Shown: positions 1 through 8,373 of the stretch, in pieces
Position numbering within the stretch: the first letter of the stretch is position 1
Layout of the letters: every line of letters starts with the position of its first letter
DNA from: Rheinheimera lutimaris
Lineage (GTDB): Bacteria > Pseudomonadota > Gammaproteobacteria > Enterobacterales > Alteromonadaceae
NCBI RefSeq assembly: GCF_013283795.1
Contig: NZ_JABSOD010000014.1
Location: 1-64,000, forward strand
Direction: 5' to 3'
DNA: 64,000 bases
Translations under genes and position numbers: made by a program
Notes under the pieces: model-generated
Database searches by the model: none
Told to the model about the DNA's origin: nothing
What the model saw: only the letters and a program-made list of their open reading frames with translations

Positions 1-1
1 G

Positions 2-26
2 CCACCTCCTATGGAGGTGGATTTTT
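2..26 (+). terminator. Rho-independent terminator of a gene left of the window
   Basis: An 8-bp perfect stem (ccacctcc / ggaggtgg) with a 3-base loop is followed by a T run on the + strand. No T run follows on the minus strand, so it should terminate a rightward gene outside the window rather than the leftward peptidase gene next to it. Confidence 0.7.
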
Positions 27-42
27 ACTTAGCGGTGCCGGC

Positions 43-2922
43 TTACTGCTTTTTCATCTGCTGATGAAAGGCGGCAATGTCGGTTACTTTTGTCTGGCCG
101 GGTAAATCGGCAAACGGCTGGTCGCGGAACTTAGTACCCCGCATTTGCACCGAAATGCGCGGCGCTTTGGCGTTTAACATGGTTTCGTGGTAAAACGCTT
201 TTACATCGGCCAGGCTAACCTGCTCAACGGCCGCAATTAACTGCAGCTTGCTGTCAAAACTGAACTTCTCACGATACCAGTCGGTAATTAACGGCCCTAC
301 TTCATCCTGCAGGTTCTTTGGCGGCTCTTTTAATGTAACCAAAGTACTGGCTTTTAACTGTGCAAACGCTTCTTCAGTTAAAGCATCCAGTTCTTTGGCG
401 TACTGTTGTTTAAATAAATCAAACCGTGCCTGCATATCGGCCACACCTTTTACCGGCGTTTGGATATACATAGCAAAGCCGACATAATCTTCCAACTGCA
501 TGGCTGTACCGCCTACCGCATAGGCTAACTGCTCTTCTGTGCGCAGTTTGTCAAAAGCGACATTGCTGAAATGGCTTTTCAACACGGTGGCGCGGGCTAA
601 CTGAGCGTAAGACGGCTCGGGGTGTACGTGTACATCAACCAGCGCTACATCGGCCACATCAATGTCTTTTTGCAGCACCAGGGTGTCACCAGGTGCCGGT
701 TGCCAGTAAGCGGTGCGGCTGTATGGCAGTTCGCTACGCTGTGCCGGCAAAGCGCGGTTTACTGTAGCCACCACCTGTTCTACCGCCGCCTTATCGTAGT
801 TACCAAAAGCAAAAATACGCAGTTGGTTTTGCGCCAGCGTAGTATTGATAAACGCCTGCAGCTCGTCTGCGGTTAAGGCATTTGCCGTTGCCACTAACTG
901 CTCTGTTTCATAATTACCGTTACGAACCAGGCTGTTGTAAGCATTAAAGGCCTGATAAAACGGGAATTGCTTCGCCTGATTTTGCAAACCGCGCACATAG
1001 CGATCTTTGGCCTGAGCAAAGCTTTGCACGTCGCTGTTCAGCGTTAAACCGGCCAGCGCCTGTTGCAACAGCTGTGGTTGTTTGTCAGTAAAACCGGCCA
1101 CCGTCAGCGCCATACCGCTGCCGGCAGTCAGGCGTAATTGCATGCCGGCAATATCGGCTTCTGTAGCCAGAGCGCTTTGCTGCAGGTTATATAAATCGTG
1201 CCACAGCGCCAGTAACACTTTGGCTTTTATGTCTTGTTGCGGTGCTTTGGTGTTAAAGAAGATTTCCAGCACACCACGCGGCTGATCGGCAAACTGCTGG
1301 CTGGGATATAACCAAGCGCTGATACCGTCTTGTTGCAGCACTAACTCCGGCTTTTGCTGTGCCTGTGGCGCTTTAACGGCAAAGTTTTCCGGTAGTAAGC
1401 GGTTTACCGCCGGCAGTGTCAGGGCCAGTTGCGGGCTTTGTTGCCAGCTTTGCTGCTCTTCCGCGCTGATATCAGCAATTTTGTACTTGCCGTCATAAAA
1501 ATGCAGGCTGCTGTTATGCGGCTCTTGCTTGCTGATATACCACACCCGCAGGCGCTCTGGCGTTAGTTGCGCCAATACATCCTGTATGGCTGCCGCGTCA
1601 AAACGCTGATAGTAGAAGGGGGCATTAACAGCGTTGCGCGCCGGTACTTTTTGCATCGCATCGGCGAGGTTAGACACATAGCCAAACTCATCGCCTTTTT
1701 CCAAAAAGCGGAATTGGTTATTCAGGCTGGTTTGTATCTCGCTGAAGTATTTACTGTCCACGCCCTGGCGTTTTACCAGTTCGATGTACTGCATAATAGT
1801 TGCCACTATACCTTCGCGCGCTTGCATGCCGGCATCGGTCAGCTCAACATCAATACTTAACGAGCCATAGTTGCCGTATAAGTCCGGCGTGGCACTGACG
1901 TTAAGCTTTGAAATCAACCCCATGGCTTTTAGCTGCTCAGCCGGCGTGCCCGGCATTTCAGAACCCAGCAGGTAGCTGATAAACTCATTCGGTTTAGCGG
2001 CAAAACGCTCAGTGTTATTGGCGATGGTAAAATCCAGCCGCAGCTGTTTTACATCCTGGTTCGGCACATAATGAATACGTTTTCCGCCTAAACGGCTAAA
2101 ATCTAACTCTGCCGTAACGCCGGGCTTTTCAATGTTTTTGTTTTCAATACTGCTGAAATGTTTTACCGCCAATTGTTCCATCTCACGCAGCGGTAAATTA
2201 CTCAGCAGCGCCACTTTCATAATATTGGCTGAATAGTACTTTTGGTAAAACGCTACGGTTTCCGGGTGTAACTTGCTGTCCTCCTTATCGCCGAGTGTTT
2301 CCAGGTTACCGATTAAAAACCGGTTAGCCGGGTGGCTACCCATCATGCTGCGCGATAAATTGTACTGACCAAAAAAGTCCATCTCACGGCGCATTGACCA
2401 CTCAGCATTAACCGCAATTTTCTCTTTATCGGTGTACTCCGGATACAGCTTGGGCGCTTTAAAAAAGTCTGAAAAGCGGTCTAATGCTTCGTCGTAAGCG
2501 CCGTTGTTTACCTTAAACATATAGTTGGTAATATCGAGCCAGGTATAGGCATTTTGCGCACCGCCATTGGCAGTCATAAACTCGCTGTAGCCCTTGGTAT
2601 CCGGGTAGCGCTCGGTGCCCAAAAACAGCATATGCTCTAAATAATGCGCCATGCCCTGCTGGCTCATCGGGTCTTGTAATAACCCCACACCAACACTTAA
2701 AGCGGCAGCAGATTTTTCGGCTGTTGGATCCGATACCAGCATCACTTCCAGTTTATTCGGCAGCACCAGGGTTTTATAAGCGCGGTTGTCATTCGGGCTT
2801 ACCAACACCTGGCCCTGCAGCTGTTGCTGTGCAGCTTGCGCATCAGCAGACATACCGCGTTCGCCGGCACAGCCGGTTAGTACAGCCAGCGCTACAGCGC
2901 TGATAACAAATAGTTTTTTCAT
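43..2922 (-). CDS. M16 family zinc metallopeptidase lipoprotein (insulinase/pitrilysin type)
   Basis: A 959-residue M16 peptidase of pitrilysin/insulysin size, expected to degrade peptides in a closed two-half chamber. The N-terminus is a lipoprotein signal (MKKLFVISAV, lipobox LTGC), so the enzyme should be lipid-anchored on the periplasmic side. The inverted zinc motif HYLEH lies near residues 93-97 in the context GMAHYLEHMLFLG, and a downstream glutamate (KIAVNAEW) fits the third zinc ligand. I chose the ATG at 2922 because it begins directly with the signal peptide and has AGGT about 9 bases upstream; an in-frame ATG 18 bases earlier would add six residues before the signal. Family assignment is firm; substrate is unknown. 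Confidence 0.93.
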   Translation of the reverse strand: MKKLFVISAVALAVLTGCAGERGMSADAQAAQQQLQGQVLVSPNDNRAYKTLVLPNKLEVMLVSDPTAEKSAAALSVGVGLLQDPMSQQGMAHYLEHMLFLGTERYPDTKGYSEFMTANGGAQNAYTWLDITNYMFKVNNGAYDEALDRFSDFFKAPKLYPEYTDKEKIAVNAEWSMRREMDFFGQYNLSRSMMGSHPANRFLIGNLETLGDKEDSKLHPETVAFYQKYYSANIMKVALLSNLPLREMEQLAVKHFSSIENKNIEKPGVTAELDFSRLGGKRIHYVPNQDVKQLRLDFTIANNTERFAAKPNEFISYLLGSEMPGTPAEQLKAMGLISKLNVSATPDLYGNYGSLSIDVELTDAGMQAREGIVATIMQYIELVKRQGVDSKYFSEIQTSLNNQFRFLEKGDEFGYVSNLADAMQKVPARNAVNAPFYYQRFDAAAIQDVLAQLTPERLRVWYISKQEPHNSSLHFYDGKYKIADISAEEQQSWQQSPQLALTLPAVNRLLPENFAVKAPQAQQKPELVLQQDGISAWLYPSQQFADQPRGVLEIFFNTKAPQQDIKAKVLLALWHDLYNLQQSALATEADIAGMQLRLTAGSGMALTVAGFTDKQPQLLQQALAGLTLNSDVQSFAQAKDRYVRGLQNQAKQFPFYQAFNAYNSLVRNGNYETEQLVATANALTADELQAFINTTLAQNQLRIFAFGNYDKAAVEQVVATVNRALPAQRSELPYSRTAYWQPAPGDTLVLQKDIDVADVALVDVHVHPEPSYAQLARATVLKSHFSNVAFDKLRTEEQLAYAVGGTAMQLEDYVGFAMYIQTPVKGVADMQARFDLFKQQYAKELDALTEEAFAQLKASTLVTLKEPPKNLQDEVGPLITDWYREKFSFDSKLQLIAAVEQVSLADVKAFYHETMLNAKAPRISVQMRGTKFRDQPFADLPGQTKVTDIAAFHQQMKKQ

Positions 2923-3030
2923 CTTAATACCTGTGAACAAACAAAGAATGAGGGTAAGTTTACTTTAATGTAATGAATTGATGCTCTGGCTGCCAGTAAA
3001 GGCTGCAGCAGGATTGTAATAAAATGTGTC

Positions 3031-3057
3031 GGTAGCCTGACAGGGCGTCAGGCTACC
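3031..3057 (-). terminator. Hairpin downstream of the unknown lipoprotein gene
   Basis: A perfect 10-bp stem (ggtagcctga / tcaggctacc) with a 7-base loop lies 26 bases beyond the stop of the leftward gene. On the minus strand it is followed by a modest T-rich stretch, so it probably ends that transcript. Confidence 0.55.
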
Positions 3058-3082
3058 TTAGATAAGGCATAAAAGCCGGCTG

Positions 3083-4552
3083 TTATTCGTTACACGCTAC
3101 CCAGCTTTGACCTTCATCAGTGCTACAGGTTTTAATGTACGTACCATCGGCTTGATATTGCAGTTTTTCCCACGGCCGATCGGAGAACTTATCCACTTGC
3201 ACACGGTTAGCTGTTCGATCGTCGGTAGATCTTTTATGCCAATAGCTAACATCCAACAATACTGTGTCATTAAACTTATAACCGCTGTTGTTCAGGTAGG
3301 ATATTAAATCGGCAAAATCTAACTCACCGGCTTTATCCTGCAAGTCATTCCAGTGCGCAAACAGCTGGTATTCTGCTTTGTCTTTAGCAACATCTAATCT
3401 GGTGTAATAGTGAATACCCGCTTCCACGTAGTCAACACTAAAGCTGCTGCCTCCGGCACTGCCAAAATCGTTATTGTTACATTCAGCCACTGTTGCTGCT
3501 GCAGTGGCATTACCACTACCTGACAGGCCATAAGTTACGCCACTTTTAATCACAGATACGGCTTCAATATTAGAGCATGTGTACTCCGCGCCATCACCGC
3601 CGTAGCTGTAAATATCTTTTGTCTGGCTTAACATACCGTCACCCCAAGCTACATCTGTATGCTCACGCAAATAAATATCGCGCACCACTTCCGTCAGCTC
3701 GTCATTCATTTTTACCAGCTCAGTGCTGTAGCCGCTATTAAATGACAGCATAGTGTCGCGATACCAGGCCTGTGGGTAAGCATTGTTGTTATCTATGTCG
3801 CTACCCTGATAAAACTGATTGCGGATATAAGTGGCATCTGGATATTGTTGCTTCAATTGCTGCTTGTAGGCAAAAGTGGCTTTTAAGCCTTTAACGATAC
3901 TTTGCGCCAACTGGTAACTTGGCTCATCGTCAGCGGCAATAAAGTCGGCAAAAATCTTATCTGCGGTAATATTATATTTGTCTACTGTAGTACGAATAAT
4001 GTCATCAATCTCATGACGGATCTGTGCAGCCAATTCACTTTTGGCTTTTAGCGCGGCACACGATAATTGCTGCTGCCCGCTGTCGGATAACTGCGCCTGT
4101 ACCTGTTGCCATAATACCGATGTTAACGGCGAGATATGTCGTAAAGCGGCTTCATTTAACGGCTGAAACTGCGCCGGCCTGGCCATTTGATAGGCTTCGG
4201 TTACTTCGCCGCTGTCTTCGTCTATTGCACCTACCGGCACATCAACGTACAAGGTAGCGTAAGTTACGCATTCACGCTGGGCAGCCGTCAGCTCCAGAGC
4301 ATAGTCACCGGCCTGGATTGATACAGTAGAAGGCTCAGCTTCATCCAACACGCCATTACCGTTAATGTCCAGCCATACTTTAGCACCACTGACATAACCG
4401 TCGATAACTTTGCCATTGAGCAACGATGTTGCAACCGGTTCAGGCACAACAGCCCCTGAATTATCACTGCTGCTACCGCCACCACAAGCTGCCAAACCGC
4501 AGGCCAGCGATACGACCAGTGCTGCTTTAAAAGCGTTATATTTAACTTCCAT
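3083..4552 (-). CDS. Unknown Cys-containing lipoprotein with N-terminal Ca-binding-like domain
   Basis: A 489-residue protein that I do not recognise as a named family. The N-terminus is a lipoprotein signal ending in LAAC, followed by a Gly/Ser linker (GGGSSSDN), typical of surface or periplasmic lipoproteins of Alteromonadales. Residues about 45-75 contain DGYVSGAKVWLDINGNGVLD, an Asp/Asn-rich beta-sandwich signature seen in SdrD-B-like or dockerin-like calcium domains. The middle is helical and charged; the C-terminal part is Tyr/Cys-rich. The gene stands alone, with a hairpin 3' of it and an AT-rich 140-bp leader 5'. Start is the ATG at 4552, with GGA eight bases upstream. Confidence 0.7.
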   Translation of the reverse strand: MEVKYNAFKAALVVSLACGLAACGGGSSSDNSGAVVPEPVATSLLNGKVIDGYVSGAKVWLDINGNGVLDEAEPSTVSIQAGDYALELTAAQRECVTYATLYVDVPVGAIDEDSGEVTEAYQMARPAQFQPLNEAALRHISPLTSVLWQQVQAQLSDSGQQQLSCAALKAKSELAAQIRHEIDDIIRTTVDKYNITADKIFADFIAADDEPSYQLAQSIVKGLKATFAYKQQLKQQYPDATYIRNQFYQGSDIDNNNAYPQAWYRDTMLSFNSGYSTELVKMNDELTEVVRDIYLREHTDVAWGDGMLSQTKDIYSYGGDGAEYTCSNIEAVSVIKSGVTYGLSGSGNATAAATVAECNNNDFGSAGGSSFSVDYVEAGIHYYTRLDVAKDKAEYQLFAHWNDLQDKAGELDFADLISYLNNSGYKFNDTVLLDVSYWHKRSTDDRTANRVQVDKFSDRPWEKLQYQADGTYIKTCSTDEGQSWVACNE

Positions 4553-4695
4553 GCTAATTCCGTAAGTTAATGTAAAAGAATAATTTTTAGCAGCATATAT
4601 TCATTCCACATTAAAAAATAAGCAATGTTTTTATTTAAAAAAAGCAAATTAATTACATAAATACTTTAGCAGTAACAATAGTGCCTGTTTTCATA

Positions 4696-5586
4696 TCAAC
4701 CCAAGCCGGTATCCAATAGCATCATTAAGACAAAGCCCAACATTAAACCATTGGTCGCCGCCAGTTCATGGCCCTGACGATGTGATTCGGGGATCATTTC
4801 ATGGCTTATAACAAACAACATAGCGCCTGCAGCCAGTGCCAGGCCCCAGGGCAACAACAGGCTGGACTCGCCCAACACGGCCGCACCAATAATCGCCATC
4901 ACCGGCTCGGTTAAACCGGACAACACGGCTATGCCCACCGCAAGTGCGCGGCTATAGCCCACCGCCAACAAGGCCATCGCTACCACCAGGCCCTCGGGAA
5001 TATCTTGCACAGAAATGCCGGTAGCCAGGGCCGTGGCTGCGGCAGTGTCGCCGCTAGCAAAAGAAGCCCCTATGGCCAGGCCTTCGGGAATATTATGCAG
5101 CGCTATGGCAAACACAAATAACCAGCTGCGGCGTAAGGTTTGACCACGCAGCCGGTCCTCAGCTTTAATAAAATGCTGATGCGGCACCAAACGTTCCAGC
5201 AACAACATAAAAGCCCCACCAAGTAAAATGGCCAATGCTACACTGCCGGAGCTGTACTAGGGTGCAGTGCCGCCAGCGGTTAGTAACGCCAACGCAGGAA
5301 CAATTAAGGAAAACATACAAGCGGCCAGCATAACGCCGGCACCAAAGCCCAACATCACATCATGCAGCTTTTGCGATAAACGCCGCATAAACAGTGCCGG
5401 CACTGCGCCGGCAGCGGTAGCGGCTGCAGCTATCATACCGGCATAAAAGGCATAACCTACCTGAGGTTGTTGTTGCAGCAATAGTAGCAACTGCTGCAAA
5501 CCATAACCCGCACCCAGTAACACAATGGCCGCGCCGGCAAACTTACGGCCGCCGAACCCGGGGGATTGCAACAACGACAGCTTCAT
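4696..5586 (-). pseudogene. ZIP family metal transporter interrupted by an in-frame amber codon
   Basis: Read through, this is a ZIP (GufA/ZupT-like) transporter of about 296 residues that would import divalent metal across the inner membrane. The N-terminal part (5586-5260) holds the first membrane helices and ends ...LTAGGTAP, then TAG at 5259-5257. The same frame continues YSSGSVALAILLGGAF and on to the two hallmark motifs HNIPEG and QDIPEG plus further helices. There is no frameshift, only the one stop. The start ATG overlaps the sodA stop as ATGA, with GGAGCAGGT upstream, so it is translationally coupled to sodA. Either the gene is inactivated, the codon is read through, or the base is a sequencing error. 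The downstream open frame has only a TTG start at 5235 and would lack the first helices. Confidence 0.8.
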
Positions 5587-6191
5587 ACCTGCTCCGAATA
5601 CCACTGTGCAACCTGTGGCCAGTTAATTACATTAAAAAAGGCCGCCACATAGTCCGGCCGTTTATTTTGGTACTGCAAATAGTAGGCATGCTCCCATACG
5701 TCTAATCCCAGTATAGGTGTTAAACCATCCATCAACGGGCTGTCCTGGTTGGCGCTGCTGCTTACTTGTAGCTGGTCTTGCTGATCCACCACCAACCAGG
5801 CCCAACCACTGCCAAACCGGCTTAGTGCGGCCTGAATAAACTGCTGCTTAAATTCGGCAAAACTGCCAAAACGTAGCTGTATTGCCTGAGCCAATTTCCC
5901 GGCCGGCTCGCCGCCGCCTTCCGGCGCCATTACCTGCCAAAACAAACTGTGGTTAGCATGACCGCCGCCATGGTTACGCACAGCTTGTTGCAAAGCTTCT
6001 GGCAGTGTATGTATTTCGCGCAGTAAACGCGTTAACGACCAGTCAGTATAGGCGCTGCCTTGCAGCGCCGCATTTAAGCCGTTGACATAAGTTTGATGAT
6101 GGCGGCTGTGGTGGATTTGCATGGTTAACGCATCAAGATGGGGTTCCAGTGCCGTATAAGCATAGGGTAAGTCCGGCAGAGTAAAAGACAT
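5583..6191 (-). CDS. sodA: Superoxide dismutase, Mn type
   Basis: A 202-residue cytoplasmic Fe/Mn superoxide dismutase that converts superoxide to hydrogen peroxide and oxygen. Metal ligands are His27, His81, Asp164 and His168 (DVWEHAYY). [11 protein letters not shown] and the ANQD segment (Gln near residue 149) are the pattern of manganese enzymes, not of FeSOD. The start has an AAGGAG site, and a near-consensus Fur box lies 20-40 bases upstream, so iron repletion should repress it. This matches the logic of replacing an iron SOD by a manganese SOD under iron limitation. The ZIP transporter gene follows with an ATGA overlap, suggesting joint metal supply. Confidence 0.95.
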   Translation of the reverse strand: MSFTLPDLPYAYTALEPHLDALTMQIHHSRHHQTYVNGLNAALQGSAYTDWSLTRLLREIHTLPEALQQAVRNHGGGHANHSLFWQVMAPEGGGEPAGKLAQAIQLRFGSFAEFKQQFIQAALSRFGSGWAWLVVDQQDQLQVSSSANQDSPLMDGLTPILGLDVWEHAYYLQYQNKRPDYVAAFFNVINWPQVAQWYSEQV

Positions 6192-6208
6192 GGTGCACTC
6201 CTTAATTT

Positions 6209-6230
6209 ATTAATGATAACCATTATCATT
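6209..6230. promoter_or_regulatory. Fur box between sodA and the divergent small genes
   Basis: The sequence aatgataa-cca-ttatcatt (6212-6230) is a perfect 8-bp inverted repeat. The 19-base window 6209-6227 matches the classical Fur consensus at 16 of 19 positions by my count. It sits between divergent starts at 6191 (sodA) and 6289, so it could control both promoters. Confidence 0.85.
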
Positions 6231-6288
6231 TGCATTTAAGGGAAAAACAAGCCATATTTTTAAGCGAACTTCTGACAGGATGAAGAAT

Positions 6289-6750
6289 ATGGATGCGATT
6301 GAACATTGGAAACACATTATCCGCCAGGCCAATAGCGCTTTTGCCCACGACCACTACGCCCTGGCTGCCGACTTATACCGCCAGGCCACATTTATGCTGG
6401 CACAAAGCTGGCCACAACACGAAGCGCAACTGGCAAGAGCGACGGTGCCGCGCGGCGAAGACGGCACCGCCCTACTGATTATCTGCCTATCGATCAGTGT
6501 GCAAAACCTGGCGCAAACTTACGCCAGGCAACAACGTTGGCGCCGCTGTCTAAGCACGTTAAACCGCGCCTTGCAGCAGGTAATACAGCTGCAACAACAA
6601 ATACCGCCGGCGCATCCGGCCAATATCGCCCTGCTGCGGGAAAGCTGTAATCTGCGCCGCGAGCTGTGCCGCTTTAGTCAGTTGGCCGCGCCAGCGCTAC
6701 AGGACAAGATATTCTGTCATGCGTTACCGGTGTCACATGCTTTGCATTAA
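6289..6750 (+). CDS. Unknown helical (TPR-like) protein, predicted Fur-regulated
   Basis: A 153-residue cytoplasmic protein of unknown function, almost entirely alpha-helical, with alternating Ala/Tyr/Gln helices (HYALAADLYRQA, LSTLNRALQQV) that resemble tetratricopeptide repeats. No catalytic motif is visible. I chose the ATG at 6289 because AGGA ends eight bases before it; the in-frame ATG at 6280 would leave only two bases. It diverges from sodA across a strong Fur box and is followed after 28 bases by another small gene and then the convergent bacterioferritin genes. This context suggests a role under iron limitation or oxidative stress, which is inference only. Confidence 0.65.
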   Translation: MDAIEHWKHIIRQANSAFAHDHYALAADLYRQATFMLAQSWPQHEAQLARATVPRGEDGTALLIICLSISVQNLAQTYARQQRWRRCLSTLNRALQQVIQLQQQIPPAHPANIALLRESCNLRRELCRFSQLAAPALQDKIFCHALPVSHALH

Positions 6751-6778
6751 TGCAGCTTAATATTCAAAACGGAGATAA

Positions 6779-7153
6779 ATGCTTATGCTGATCAACACCG
6801 CGCTGTGGCAGGATTTCAGCCGTCTGAGCAGGCTGTTAAAGCAAAGTGATGTGCAGCCTTGTGACTACTACCGGCTGGTGTCTGACTATTGCGGCTGCTG
6901 TTGCCGGCTGGCCACCCAATTGGCATTGCAACGTAACAGCCTGTTGCAGGAATGGTGCTTGCGCTATGCCTTATTTACTCTGGCCGACGCAGCGACAGAT
7001 GCCGGCCATAGCGACGATCAAAAACGACTGTGTTTGGATATGCTGTATATGCCGCTGACAGCCCTTACCAGACTGTACCGCTGTCAGCCGGAGGGCAAAG
7101 CTGAACTGGCAGCGCTACATGCAAAACTGAAGTATTGTTTTGCATGTAGCTAA
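6779..7153 (+). CDS. Unknown small Cys-rich helical protein, same predicted operon
   Basis: A 124-residue protein with a cysteine cluster DYCGCCCRL near residues 36-44 and further cysteines, including KYCFACS at the C-terminus. This hints at metal or redox chemistry, but I recognise no family. GGAG precedes the start region; the ATG at 6779 is four bases after it and an in-frame ATG at 6785 is ten bases after it, so two residues are uncertain. It lies 28 bases after the preceding helical gene, probably co-transcribed from the Fur-controlled promoter, and converges with the bacterioferritin gene nine bases beyond its stop. Confidence 0.6.
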   Translation: MLMLINTALWQDFSRLSRLLKQSDVQPCDYYRLVSDYCGCCCRLATQLALQRNSLLQEWCLRYALFTLADAATDAGHSDDQKRLCLDMLYMPLTALTRLYRCQPEGKAELAALHAKLKYCFACS

Positions 7154-7162
7154 AAGCACCTG

Positions 7163-7630
7163 TTACATCTGCGATTGCAGATAGTTGGGCAGGCCCAGCA
7201 GTTTAATCAGGTTAAGCTGTTGCTCCAGCCAATGGGCGTGGTCAACTTCTGTATCATCCAATAACTGCTGCAACATAGCGCGGGTAACGTAGTCCTGCTG
7301 TTGCTCACACAATGCCATGGTTTGCTTTAGCAGCTTTTGCACCGTGTATTCCACATTTAAGTCATTTTGCAGCATGGCCGGTACATCTTTGCCAACGTGA
7401 ATAGCATCACGCTTGCTCATATCCGGCACACCTTCTAAGAAGATTATGCGTTCAATAAGTTTGGAAGCATGGCCTTTTTCGTCGTCGAATTCATGATCGA
7501 TACGCTCGAACAGCTTATGCAAACCCCAGTCGTGATACATCCGTGAGTGAATAAAGTACTGATCCATCGCAGCCAGCTCATTCGCTAACAGCACATTCAG
7601 CGCATCAATAATGGTTTTATTGCCTTTCAT
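7163..7630 (-). CDS. bfr: Bacterioferritin, ferroxidase-type subunit lacking the heme ligand
   Basis: A 155-residue ferritin-like four-helix protein that oxidises and stores iron in a 24-mer. By alignment to E. coli Bfr the ferroxidase ligands Glu18, Glu51, His54, Glu127 and His130 are all present. Met52, which binds the shared heme, is replaced by lysine. It is therefore a catalytic subunit that cannot bind heme alone. The ATG follows directly on the stop of the upstream bfr gene (7631-8104), with GGAGG seven bases before it inside that gene, so the two are coupled. The pair matches heteropolymeric bacterioferritins described in Neisseria and some pseudomonads. Confidence 0.93.
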   Translation of the reverse strand: MKGNKTIIDALNVLLANELAAMDQYFIHSRMYHDWGLHKLFERIDHEFDDEKGHASKLIERIIFLEGVPDMSKRDAIHVGKDVPAMLQNDLNVEYTVQKLLKQTMALCEQQQDYVTRAMLQQLLDDTEVDHAHWLEQQLNLIKLLGLPNYLQSQM

Positions 7631-8104
7631 TTACTCGCCTCCCAGCTGTGCCTGCAGGTAATTTGCCAGCCCCATAATACTAATTTGATGCTGTTGCGTT
7701 TCCAGCCAGTCAAGGTGCTCTTCTTCGTATTCCAGCATTTCTGTCAGCATATCGCGGCTGACATAATCCTGTTCCGTTTCGCACAGCGCGATAGTCGCGC
7801 GTAACAACGGCAACTGTTCAATTTGAAAATCCATATCGCACTGCAGCATTTCTTCACTGTCTTCACCAATACGCAGCTTACCCAGCGCCTGCAAATTCGG
7901 CAGGCCTTCCAGCATTAAAATGCGCTCTATCAGCTCATCGGCTTGCTTCATATCTTTAATCGACTTTTTGTAGCACGCGTCGTTCAGCGCTTTTAAACCA
8001 CGGTTTTTATAAATACGGGCGTGTAAAAAATATTGATTAATCGAGGTTAATTCGGCTGTCAGCACCTCGTTTAGTTTTGACAGCACCTGTGGATTGCCTT
8101 TCAT
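7631..8104 (-). CDS. bfr: Bacterioferritin, heme-type subunit with degenerate ferroxidase site
   Basis: A 157-residue bacterioferritin subunit. Met52, the axial heme ligand between subunit pairs, is present, but the ferroxidase residues Glu51 and His54 are changed to Asp and Gln. It should bind heme, supporting electron delivery to the iron core, and rely on its partner subunit for iron oxidation. I start it at the ATG at 8104 (MKGNPQV, which aligns with E. coli Bfr), with AAGG eight bases upstream; an in-frame ATG 39 bases earlier would add a non-homologous tail. It is the first gene of a two-gene operon ending opposite the Fur-controlled small genes. Confidence 0.93.
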   Translation of the reverse strand: MKGNPQVLSKLNEVLTAELTSINQYFLHARIYKNRGLKALNDACYKKSIKDMKQADELIERILMLEGLPNLQALGKLRIGEDSEEMLQCDMDFQIEQLPLLRATIALCETEQDYVSRDMLTEMLEYEEEHLDWLETQQHQISIMGLANYLQAQLGGE

Positions 8105-8373
8105 TGCGTGAACCTTTTTATGCGGCGGAAAATATGCCGACAAGTATAGCGCAAGATGGCGGAACTGGCAAAATTATGTTTAAATTCAATATCATACTAC
8201 TGATAACAATTCGCGTTATTAACTTGTTTCGCTTCCCGCTTTCGCGACTGTATATGGCAGCGTTTTTTCGTTACCTGGTCTCAAGCCTTTTGTATTCAGC
8301 TGTTTTTTAGGCTACCTTTTTGCGCTACCGCGTACAGCTATAATACTTTTTATAATAATAATCCGGGGGTCCG
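8105..8373. other. Intergenic region between bfr operon and S10 peptidase
   Basis: This AT-rich stretch between divergent genes contains their promoters. An imperfect inverted repeat (tgataac ... gttatta, about 8200-8221) could be a weak Fur-like or other operator for the bfr genes, but it falls well short of consensus. I see no RNA gene or additional convincing reading frame. Confidence 0.4.

Noticed and set aside
4696..5235. Separate 179-residue ZIP gene starting at TTG 5235
   Set aside because: It continues the same frame as the upstream ZIP fragment across one TAG and lacks the first membrane helices, so it is the second part of one interrupted gene.
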